Shown here: piece after piece, positions 34,140 to 40,964 of the stretch
How positions within the stretch are numbered: position 1 is the stretch's first letter
How the letters are laid out: each line of letters starts with the position of its first letter
NCBI RefSeq assembly: GCF_013393945.1
Contig: NZ_CP040297.1
Location: 2,682,804 to 2,746,803 of the forward strand
Reading direction: 5' to 3'
DNA length: 64,000 nt
Source: Nostoc sp. TCL26-01
Lineage (GTDB): Bacteria > Cyanobacteriota > Cyanobacteriia > Cyanobacteriales > Nostocaceae
Made by a program: the position numbers and the translations under genes
The notes under the pieces: model-generated
The model's input: the letters and a program-made list of their open reading frames with translations, nothing else
Told to the model about the DNA's origin: nothing
Database searches by the model: none

Positions 34140-34493
34140 CTAGCCAACTAAAGCAAAATTACTATCATTAGCCAGAGTTAGAGTATCTTCGTAGGTGTCG
34201 AAAATTTCAAATACAGAGTCTAGTTGAGTCAGTTCTAAAATTAGTCTTACTGGAGTTTGTACGTTGCAAAGAACCAAGCGACAGCCAACTTGACGAGCAG
34301 ATGTCAGCCCTTTAACCAGGGAAACTAACCCAGAGCTATCCATAAAATCTACCTCTGCCAAATCAATTACCCAAATTTGATGCGGTTGAGAGACTGCTTG
34401 AGTCATTTGCTCACTTAAAGCCAAACCACCTTGTAAATCCATACTTCCCTGTGGTTTGAACACAACTACTTGCCGTTCCTGTGTAAGAGTCAT
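34140..34493 (-). CDS. STAS-domain anti-sigma factor antagonist
   Basis: A 117-residue single STAS domain of the SpoIIAA/RsbV type. The phosphorylatable serine lies in VDFMDSSGLVSLVKGL near residue 50, and VVFKPQGSMDLQGG opens the fold. Such proteins bind partner-switching kinases, which in cyanobacteria sit beside PP2C phosphatases rather than sigma-factor operons. No kinase is adjacent here. It is a single gene with 825 bases of gene-free DNA upstream, so it may be under separate control. Confidence 0.85.
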   Translation of the reverse strand: MTLTQERQVVVFKPQGSMDLQGGLALSEQMTQAVSQPHQIWVIDLAEVDFMDSSGLVSLVKGLTSARQVGCRLVLCNVQTPVRLILELTQLDSVFEIFDTYEDTLTLANDSNFALVG

Positions 34494-35143
34494 AATTTTA
34501 ACTGAGTATATTGCACGCTTAACAAAAGCAGAAAGGTGATATTAACATTGCTCCGAGTATGAACTGCATAATTGCTGCTATATTCATATAAGCGTGAAAA
34601 GACAGCTATGCAATCGACCATACTCCTGTAAGTGTTAACATCGTATAATTTGTCTTAACCTTTCTCAATATAGGCACAAACGCCTAATGAATTCGGTATC
34701 AATCGTATCTTTTACAAAATTTTTATATTTCTCTAGGGCTTTTATGAATTTTTCATAATTAAGTTCTTGATTTATGTCTTTAATTATGCAGTTGTGCTAG
34801 TAACTGCTGCATACTATATTGTCAATACTAAATAAGATATAAATATTATATTCAATAAGCAGTAGATACCATAGATTGAAACTTATCTTATCTGCAAGAG
34901 TGACTGATAGCGTTGGCGAATTCTCCAGACAGCTAAACTGAACCGATTAGTTCAGCAATGAAACGATTGAAAACCTTCTGAGCAGTTTTATACCCAGTAG
35001 CTTGCTTACATAACTTCAGTTCGGCTTTTTTGCCGATTTTCAATTAATCTTAGCGTAGGCGTAGCCCACCGCAGGCATCGCAATGCTTACCTAGTTTCTC
35101 ATGGTTCATATCTAGCAAGGTTTTTGGCTTTTTTTAACCGTCG

Positions 35144-35177
35144 AACTCCTAAGAAAACATACGTTTTCTTAGGAGTT
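35144..35177. repeat. Perfect 15-bp hairpin
   Basis: AACTCCTAAGAAAAC and GTTTTCTTAGGAGTT flank the loop ATAC. No T-run follows on either strand, so it looks like a repeat element rather than a simple terminator. Confidence 0.85.
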
Positions 35178-35232
35178 CCCGCAGCTGCGCCTCCGTTGGA
35201 GACTCATACCAATTTCCTTTAAATGTGAAACA

Positions 35233-35261
35233 GTAGAGACGTTGCATTGCAACGTCTCTAC
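35233..35261. repeat. 29-base palindrome, copy 2
   Basis: The same GTAGAGACGTTGCA/TGCAACGTCTCTAC arms as 31487-31515, with T rather than G at the centre. Confidence 0.9.
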
Positions 35262-35281
35262 ATAATTCATGTGTATCATGA

Positions 35282-35306
35282 TTAACGTGAAATGGTATCA
35301 CGTTAA
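35282..35306. repeat. TTAACGTGA inverted pair
   Basis: TTAACGTGA and TCACGTTAA surround seven bases, 13 bases beyond the stop of the HD-domain gene. The arms equal the first nine bases of the MITE-like elements at 16662 and 27519, so this may be a much-reduced copy. Confidence 0.65.
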
Positions 35307-35318
35307 ATTTATTCAAAA

Positions 35319-35948
35319 TTACTCAGTAAATGTATTGCGAGCCAGCATCTCGTTCCAATTAGGTGAGATAAATCCATGCACGCAACTGTGCCCCACTTCC
35401 GCTAGCCAGGTGAGTGCAGCAGCTTGAGGTTTTCGCTTGACTTGAGAGGCTAATAATTCGGTCATCGCTCTATTGAAGTCGAGTCGAGGATACGCTTCAA
35501 TCACTTGCTCAACGGTTTCTGGAGGAATGTCAAAAATCCGCATTCCCAACACATCGGCACCTGCTCCTAAATGCACTAACGCAGTTTCCGGCTGTTTGCG
35601 GGAGGCAATGCCAATAGAGGTATGAAGGGCGATCGCATCCCAAACCACTTCTGCTTTTGACTCTGGCAATCCGTGTTCCAAAACAAAAGCTCGTGCTGCA
35701 TCTGCACCATCGACTTCAAATCGTTGTTCCCCATCAAATCGTTCCGTTAATCCTAAGTCGTGCATCACGGCACTAAGATACAGAAGTTCGCGATCATATT
35801 TGAGTCCATCCCGTTGACCCAGTAAATTACCAAACAAAAAGCTCCGAATGCAGTGATGGCACAAAAAGGTGGGTGAAATTTCTGTAACCAATTGCGTTGC
35901 TCTCTGGCAAATTTCGCTATCTGGAATTGCCTCGTGAATTAAGGACAT
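35319..35948 (-). CDS. HD-domain protein, cyanamide hydratase-like
   Basis: A 209-residue HD-domain metalloprotein. The metal ligands are seen in FLCHHCIRSFLFGNLL near residue 30, the HD pair in SAVMHDLGLTERF near 65, and a histidine in WDAIALHTSIGIA near 110. The spacing and the DGADAARAFVLEHGL segment fit the group that includes fungal and bacterial cyanamide hydratases, but other hydrolases share it. It lies in an accessory islet with a DJ-1 protein and regulators. A remnant of an AraC gene separates it from the DJ-1 gene. Confidence 0.78.
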   Translation of the reverse strand: MSLIHEAIPDSEICQRATQLVTEISPTFLCHHCIRSFLFGNLLGQRDGLKYDRELLYLSAVMHDLGLTERFDGEQRFEVDGADAARAFVLEHGLPESKAEVVWDAIALHTSIGIASRKQPETALVHLGAGADVLGMRIFDIPPETVEQVIEAYPRLDFNRAMTELLASQVKRKPQAAALTWLAEVGHSCVHGFISPNWNEMLARNTFTE

Positions 35949-36021
35949 ATTTGTTTCCTATAATGTTGAATGGTTTGAGACAGTGTTTATAGTTCTGTCC
36001 TGAAGTGACAGAAGGCTTCGT

Positions 36022-36112
36022 CTATTTTTTGCACGTTGCTGCTGGAGAAACCCCAAAGTGCCGTTGCCACAGACGGCGGAAATGAGGGGCATCCTCAAAA
36101 CCACGCCGTTTT
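36022..36112 (-). pseudogene. AraC-type regulator, C-terminal remnant
   Basis: The minus strand reads RRGFEDAPHFRRLWQRHFG followed by VSPAATCKK and a TAG stop at 36022. This is the last helix-turn-helix of an AraC/GlxA regulator, which normally continues as a YRRRF-type tail after SP. Only about 29 codons remain. The upstream part is missing, cut where the repeat end at 36119 begins. Confidence 0.8.
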
Positions 36113-36118
36113 TTAGTC

Positions 36119-36136
36119 TCGTCGAACTCACGTTAA
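36119..36136. repeat. Solitary end of a TTAACGTGAGTTCGAC element
   Basis: CGTCGAACTCACGTTAAA equals the right-hand end of the MITE-like elements at 16875 and 27519. No matching left end is seen nearby. The stop codon of the DJ-1 gene lies inside it. Confidence 0.8.
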
Positions 36137-36784
36137 ACCCAATGTTCCCGTCGCGTACAACAGCGCCTTCTTGACTAAATCAGGCCCCGCTTTTTCGGGT
36201 GAACCGACATCAAATGGCGGGGCTGGATCGTACTCCATTAACAGTTGAGCGATCTTAGCGCTTTCTTGACCACACAGCACTTCAGCAATCGTTAAACCAA
36301 AATCAATCCCTGCTGTCACACCTCCACCCGTCATGCGGTTGCGGTCAATCACAACTCGCTCCGTTCCAACCTCAACGCCCAACTTTGCGAGTTGTTCCCG
36401 TGCTGCCCAGTGAGTCGCGGCTCGATAGCCTTGGAGTAGTCCTGCCTTTGCCAGAAACTCAGACCCCCCGCACACAGAGGTGACAAATTTTGCGTTACTT
36501 CCCTGTTTATGAAAAAATTCCAGCACTTCTTTGTCGTCTACAACTGCCATCTGTCCAAAGCCGCCACCGACACAAATCACGTCCAAGGGCGGGCAATTTT
36601 CAAAAGTTGTATCCGGCACAATTATCATGCCATCATCGGTTTTGATCGGGTCTAGCGTTTTCCAGATGCGGTGGATCTCGACACCGGGAAGCGAACTAAA
36701 TACGGTTTGGGGCCCCACAATATCTAGTGCTGTCATGCCAGGATAAAATACTAAACCAACAATGTGCTTTTGTGAGTCAGTCAT
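36128..36784 (-). CDS. DJ-1/PfpI family protein (isonitrile hydratase-like)
   Basis: A 218-residue class I glutamine-amidotransferase-like protein. It opens HIVGLVFYPGMTALDIVGPQ. The nucleophile elbow is FVTSVCGGSEFLAKAG near residue 105, the cysteine being in SVCGGS, and GGGVTAGIDFGLTIAE follows near 155. The Q/TALDIVGP start and the RAATHWAAREQL segment are typical of the isonitrile hydratase/GlxA N-domain group, though the activity is not certain from this. The TGA stop falls within a repeat end, so a few C-terminal residues may have been replaced. It is divergent from the LuxR-type gene, 99 bases away. Confidence 0.82.
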   Translation of the reverse strand: MTDSQKHIVGLVFYPGMTALDIVGPQTVFSSLPGVEIHRIWKTLDPIKTDDGMIIVPDTTFENCPPLDVICVGGGFGQMAVVDDKEVLEFFHKQGSNAKFVTSVCGGSEFLAKAGLLQGYRAATHWAAREQLAKLGVEVGTERVVIDRNRMTGGGVTAGIDFGLTIAEVLCGQESAKIAQLLMEYDPAPPFDVGSPEKAGPDLVKKALLYATGTLGLT

Positions 36785-36883
36785 GAATTCATCTCCTAAT
36801 GGCGATCGCCGTGAAATCTATCCTTATACTAGGAATGACAACCGACCGCGCCTAGTCCTCGATCGAGTACTCTTGTCGCTACT

Positions 36884-37603
36884 ATGACAAATTCTTTACA
36901 GCTTTTATTTGAAGCAATCAATCAGGTGAAAGATGAACATGAGTTGCGAACGCACCTCGTACCAAAAATTCGTGAGCATTTTAATACCAAGCGTTCGGGA
37001 ATCTTCTTCTTCGACCAGCTTGTAAGCGATCGCCGGTTTCAAAAAGTTCTGAACATTGCACTCTCGACCGAACATAATCCTGTAGTGCGTTATATCACGG
37101 AGCGTCATACTCCGGTTCACGAAGGATTGGTCACATCCCCGAAAGCTTGGGCAATCATTTGTCCCCGTCCCGATCATTGGCATGTGATGGCAGGCCCGAT
37201 CCTTGATCGCGGTCAATTAGTCGGTACAGTGGGCTGCACGCGTGACAAGTTAATGCCTGCCTTTGACAGCCAAAATATAGCGGATTTGAGTGCCGTCTGT
37301 TTACACTTATCGGTTTGGACAACAACAGTTAGATTAAGGCACGCAACTCCAATACAACAGCAGCACCAACCGTTTAGCAGCAATCGCTTAACGCCTCGTG
37401 AGTTGCAGATTGCCAACTTGGTTGCCTTGGGACGAACTAACGCAAAAATAGGAACAGAACTTTGGATTACTGAAAATTCTGTTAAGCAAGCTTTGAAACG
37501 AATGTTCCGTAAGCTTGAGGTGTCGTCTCGTGCAGAGATGGTGGCACTGCTTTCTACAACACAACACGATTTAGCAAGTGTAAAACTATCTTCCTTGGAC
37601 TAA
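36884..37603 (+). CDS. GAF-like/LuxR-type transcriptional regulator
   Basis: A 239-residue regulator. Residues about 1-150 form a GAF-like sensor (HLVPKIREHFNTKRSGIFFF near the start, then MAGPILDRGQLVGTVGC). Residues about 168-230 are a LuxR helix-turn-helix: LTPRELQIANLVALGRTNAK, ITENSVKQALKRMFRKL. The motif order is as in cyanobacterial regulators of this kind. It is divergent from the DJ-1 gene with 99 bases between starts, so it probably controls that gene and itself. The ligand is unknown. Confidence 0.83.
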   Translation: MTNSLQLLFEAINQVKDEHELRTHLVPKIREHFNTKRSGIFFFDQLVSDRRFQKVLNIALSTEHNPVVRYITERHTPVHEGLVTSPKAWAIICPRPDHWHVMAGPILDRGQLVGTVGCTRDKLMPAFDSQNIADLSAVCLHLSVWTTTVRLRHATPIQQQHQPFSSNRLTPRELQIANLVALGRTNAKIGTELWITENSVKQALKRMFRKLEVSSRAEMVALLSTTQHDLASVKLSSLD

Positions 37604-37611
37604 GGTGCTGA

Positions 37612-37735
37612 GTGCTCCTTGTGAGTGTGTTGATTCAATGCCTGCACGTTGGTTGTAAGTAGCTTTCCACTCAGGCGTTTGTTGAGCTTGTCGTCGAGAT
37701 TGGAGTGCTATATGTTGCACTTGAGGAAGAAAGGT
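37612..37735 (-). pseudogene. DDE transposase remnant (IS1182-like)
   Basis: The minus strand encodes TFLPQVQHIALQSRRQAQQ, TPEWKATYNQRAGIESTHSQ and GA. This is the conserved C-terminal part of IS1182-type DDE transposases, where the usual text is RAGIEGTISQ with the last catalytic glutamate. Both sides are lost, with an in-frame stop just before. About 41 codons are left, and no inverted repeat ends are visible. Confidence 0.75.
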
Positions 37736-37957
37736 CAACCAACTAATCGAGTGCGAAACTCACTAAAGACTTATCTAAGCGTTCAGAATTTAATTATCCT
37801 ATCGCTGCGAAAGTAACCAGAATTTTCGTGCAATATTACGTTGCCAAAATTGTTAAGCAATATTTCGCCAACAGTGTCGAGTGGCTTGATTGACACCCCA
37901 GCCCAAACGAGACAAGATAGACTGTAAGGTAAAAAATTGTAAAGGCGGCGGTGCGGG

Positions 37958-38587
37958 ATGTCTCTTGAACTGATTTCACTAGAAAACATCCAAGAGTTTG
38001 CCCATCAGTACGGTTACTGGGCTATTTTTGTCGGGATTTTACTAGAAAATTTGGGTCTTCCCATTCCTGGTGAAACTGTAACTCTGGTGGGTGGATTTTT
38101 AGCTGGCAGTGATGAACTGAGTTACTGGATAGTTCTTGGTGTCGCCGTGACTGGAGCCGTAATTGGTGCTACCTGCGGCTACTGGATTGGTAAATTAGGC
38201 GGCTGGCCTCTCCTACTAAAAACAGGTAAGATTTTACGAATTTCCGAGGAAAGACTGTTAAGTATCAAAGAACAATTTAGTCAAAATGCTGCCAAAGCAG
38301 TATTTTTTGGGAGATTTTTTGCACTATTGCGAATTTTTTCCGCACCCCTAGCTGGTATAGCCGGGATGCCTTTTAGCAGATTCTTTGCTTATAACTTAGC
38401 AGGGGCAACTGTCTGGGCTAGCTTGATGGTGACATTAGCCTTTTTCGCAGGTAAGGTCATCTCCCTCGAACAATTAGTGGCTTGGGTAGGACAGTTTGCG
38501 ATTGTAGCTTTATTAATAGTTGCCGCCGTGATTTTTGTCCCCCTATGGTGGGAGTCTCGTCAAGTGAAACGTGCAGCAGAGGAGTAG
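37958..38587 (+). CDS. DedA family membrane protein
   Basis: A 209-residue inner-membrane protein of the DedA/VTT superfamily. Typical marks are LLENLGLPIPGETVTLVGG near residue 28, GYWIGKLGG near 75 and FFGRFFALLRIFSAPLAGI near 105 (the conserved GRF/R pair). About five membrane or re-entrant segments are visible. Members work as lipid flippases, and those recycling undecaprenyl phosphate are best known. The substrate is not decided by sequence. The stop is followed at once by GGGAGTGA octamers, and argG converges from the other side. Confidence 0.88.
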   Translation: MSLELISLENIQEFAHQYGYWAIFVGILLENLGLPIPGETVTLVGGFLAGSDELSYWIVLGVAVTGAVIGATCGYWIGKLGGWPLLLKTGKILRISEERLLSIKEQFSQNAAKAVFFGRFFALLRIFSAPLAGIAGMPFSRFFAYNLAGATVWASLMVTLAFFAGKVISLEQLVAWVGQFAIVALLIVAAVIFVPLWWESRQVKRAAEE

Positions 38588-38620
38588 GGAGTGAGGGAGT
38601 GAGGGAGTGAGGGAGTGCTG
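38586..38620. repeat. Octamer array (GGGAGTGA)
   Basis: Tandem GGGAGTGA units start at the TAG stop of the DedA gene. Confidence 0.8.
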
Positions 38621-38653
38621 AGTACTGAGTCGTGACTAATGAGTCATGACAAT

Positions 38654-38702
38654 CCCCTATCCCCTATCCCCTATCCCCTATCCCCTATCCCCTATCCCCT
38701 AT
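38654..38702. repeat. Seven perfect CCCCTAT heptamers overlapping the argG stop
   Basis: Exactly seven tandem CCCCTAT copies. The sixth gives the argG TAG stop (38692-38694), and the end of the sixth and the seventh copy encode the residues just before it. Confidence 0.95.
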
Positions 38703-39894
38703 TCTGCTGCGCCCAGATACGGGTTGGTAATCCCCAGACGTAGATAAAACCTTCAGCTGCTTTGTGATCAAATTGGTCTTCAGCGCCGTAGGTTGCTAAA
38801 TCGGGAGTGTAGAGTGTATTATCGCTCCAACGTCCAACGATGGTGGCATTACCTTTAAATAGTTTGATTCTGACAGTTCCTGATACTCGTTCTTGTGTCT
38901 TTTGAATAAAGGCATCTAAAGCAGCTTTCAGGGGACTGTACCACAAACCGTTGTAAACTATTTGGCTATAGGTTTCTTCAATGCCTCGTTTGTAATGGCT
39001 TACGTCTGCAGTTAAGGTGAGGCTTTCTAAGTCGCGGTGGGCTTGAATTAACACTAACATCGCCGGAGATTCGTAGATTTCTCGTGATTTGATGCCTACT
39101 AAACGGTTCTCAATCATGTCGATACGTCCAACACCATGACTTCCTACAAGGTGATTGAGTTGTTGAATTAATTCAACAGGTTCTGGAGATGTACCATTGA
39201 GAGTGGTGGGAATGCCTTGAGTAAAACCAATTTCAATGTATTCTGGTTCATTGGGAGTGTCAGCGATCGCTTTGGTCATTTCATAAATTTCTTCTGGTGG
39301 CTCAAATTGGGGATCTTCTAACACACCAGCTTCAATACTCCGTCCCAGCAAATTCTTATCAATACTGTAGGGAGAAGACTTCTTCACTGGTGCGGGGATG
39401 CCAAACTGTTCACCATAAGCGATGGTTGCTTCCCGACTCATTCCCCATTCCCGTGCTGGTGCAAGGATTTTTAAATGAGGATTCAGCGCCGCACAAGAGA
39501 CATCAAAGCGGACTTGATCATTCCCTTTACCTGTGCAACCATGAGCGATCGCATCTGCACCATACTTCTGTGCAGCTTCCACTAATATCTTAGCAATTAA
39601 GGGACGAGCTAAGGCTGTTCCCAGAGGATAGCGATTTTCATACAGGGCATTTGCCTGAATCGCCGGAAAAGCATAATCTCTGATAAAGCTGTCTTTGACA
39701 TCCGCTACTAAGGACTCACTTGCACCTGATTTTAGTGCTTTTTCTCGAACTGGTTCTAATTCATCTCCTTGACCTAAATCTGCGGCTAGTGTGATGACTT
39801 CTTCTACACCCCACTCCTGTTTTAGATAGGGAATGCAAACAGAGGTATCTACCCCACCAGAATATGCTAAAACAACTTTTTTGGCGCGACCCAT
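38692..39894 (-). CDS. argG: Argininosuccinate synthase
   Basis: A 400-residue enzyme, normal length. ATG 39894 is preferred. A GTG four codons earlier gives the same protein with a short extra end. The ATP loop is [19 protein letters not shown] at the N-terminus, and [15 protein letters not shown] near residue 115 is the citrulline/aspartate site. It joins citrulline and aspartate with ATP in arginine synthesis, which in these cyanobacteria also feeds cyanophycin. The last residues (N-R-G) and the stop are made of a CCCCTAT array. The gene is monocistronic and convergent with dedA. Confidence 0.95.
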   Translation of the reverse strand: MGRAKKVVLAYSGGVDTSVCIPYLKQEWGVEEVITLAADLGQGDELEPVREKALKSGASESLVADVKDSFIRDYAFPAIQANALYENRYPLGTALARPLIAKILVEAAQKYGADAIAHGCTGKGNDQVRFDVSCAALNPHLKILAPAREWGMSREATIAYGEQFGIPAPVKKSSPYSIDKNLLGRSIEAGVLEDPQFEPPEEIYEMTKAIADTPNEPEYIEIGFTQGIPTTLNGTSPEPVELIQQLNHLVGSHGVGRIDMIENRLVGIKSREIYESPAMLVLIQAHRDLESLTLTADVSHYKRGIEETYSQIVYNGLWYSPLKAALDAFIQKTQERVSGTVRIKLFKGNATIVGRWSDNTLYTPDLATYGAEDQFDHKAAEGFIYVWGLPTRIWAQQNRG

Positions 39895-40180
39895 TGCTTT
39901 CTCCACTCAGGAAAACAAAATAATGAGTCAATATTATATCTAACTCCACCGTGTATATTTTTTTTATGCAACTAGTATTGGCAAATTAACTAAAGTCGCA
40001 GATTTTCTGTAATCTCTGCTGAAATCCTGATAACGCGCCCAATCACTTTATCTGCCAGCTTGAATAACCGGGCAATTTTGCTTAACCATTAATTCTATTT
40101 TTCTTAACCTTTTCTCACTAGTTCAAAGCTTATCTATGTGACATTGCAAAATTCACTTCTTAGCTTTGGAGCTTTGTCTG

Positions 40181-40732
40181 ATGAAATTAACGCAAAATTT
40201 TGGCATTGCTACTTTTGCTATTGCCATTTCTTTAGCTACTGTGGAAGTTAAACCAACCCAGGCGGCTGTAATTGATTATAAATTCACTGTCAATGCTACA
40301 TCTGGTAGCCAGTACTTTGGTTCTTTACGCTATGATGACACCAATTTAAATGGCATAGGTGCAGAGAACCTAGATGTTAGCAACGGACTATTATCCGTTG
40401 TGTTTGATTATTTGGGTACTCAATATACAGAAGTAGATGATTTTGATTACATCTCAGGAGTTGCCCCTTTCATCAGTTTTCAAGATGGCAAACTTTTAGG
40501 ACTTAGCTATTTAGTTGAAGATCAGTTTTTCATTGGTGGTGATTTAAATACCCCATCTACAGGAGGAGACAAGTTTTATACTATTTTGAGTGCTGACTTA
40601 CTATCTGCTAACGAAGCGGGTACAGTCAGTTATTCTAAAGTACCAGAACCTTTAGCTCTTTTTGGTACAGCGATCGCTACTGTGACTGGATTGTTGGTAA
40701 ATCGCCAAAAAAAAGCATCGGCAAGTAACTAA
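40181..40732 (+). CDS. PEP-CTERM secreted protein
   Basis: A 183-residue exported protein. The start is ATG 40181. A TTG at 40166 would add five residues. An N-terminal signal peptide runs to about PTQAAVIDYK. The C-terminus is a sorting signal: VPEPLALFGTAIATVTGLLV and then NRQKKA, the PEP motif, a hydrophobic helix and a basic end recognised by an exosortase. The middle is beta-rich and Asp/Gly-rich, as in many cyanobacterial PEP-CTERM proteins. No exosortase is in the window. A terminator follows at 40854. Confidence 0.85.
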   Translation: MKLTQNFGIATFAIAISLATVEVKPTQAAVIDYKFTVNATSGSQYFGSLRYDDTNLNGIGAENLDVSNGLLSVVFDYLGTQYTEVDDFDYISGVAPFISFQDGKLLGLSYLVEDQFFIGGDLNTPSTGGDKFYTILSADLLSANEAGTVSYSKVPEPLALFGTAIATVTGLLVNRQKKASASN

Positions 40733-40853
40733 AAATTGCCCTTGTGATTAATCGGGAAAACAACAGTAGAAACCCTACTGTGTTTTCTTACTTGCTATTT
40801 TTGCTCCTATGTAGTACAATTGTACTGACAAGAGAAATCCTGATTGAATCACT

Positions 40854-40882
40854 CCCCACTTTACTAGTGGGGTTTTATTTTG
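40854..40882 (+). terminator. Rho-independent terminator after the PEP-CTERM gene
   Basis: CCCCACT (40854-40860), loop TTACT, AGTGGGG (40866-40872), then TTTTATTTT. Confidence 0.85.
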
Positions 40883-40964
40883 CTATTGGCAATCATGAAG
40901 TAAATATGGAAAAGGGACACAGCAAGGCTATGTCCCTAGAGAAAATTATTTCATCAAGATGATT

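Larger units (their letters stand above)
34494..35318. other. Long gene-free region (825 bases)
   Basis: No reading frame looks real. It contains a possible terminator, TCGGC-TTTTTT-GCCGA with TTTT after it (35023-35042), a GTAGGCGTAGCCCACCGCAGG dispersed repeat (35053-35090), a 15-base-pair hairpin (35144-35177), a palindrome (35233-35261) and a TTAACGTGA inverted pair (35282-35306). An untranslated RNA before the hairpin at 35023 is possible. Confidence 0.5.

Noticed and set aside
40813..40826. Palindrome AGTACAATTGTACT as an NtcA or other operator
   Set aside because: It gives GTA-N6-TAC, not N8, and lies downstream of a gene, just before its terminator.
40744..40962. 72-codon frame with a hydrophobic segment after the PEP-CTERM gene
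   Set aside because: It starts at GTG with no ribosome-binding site, and a clear terminator (40854-40882) lies inside it.
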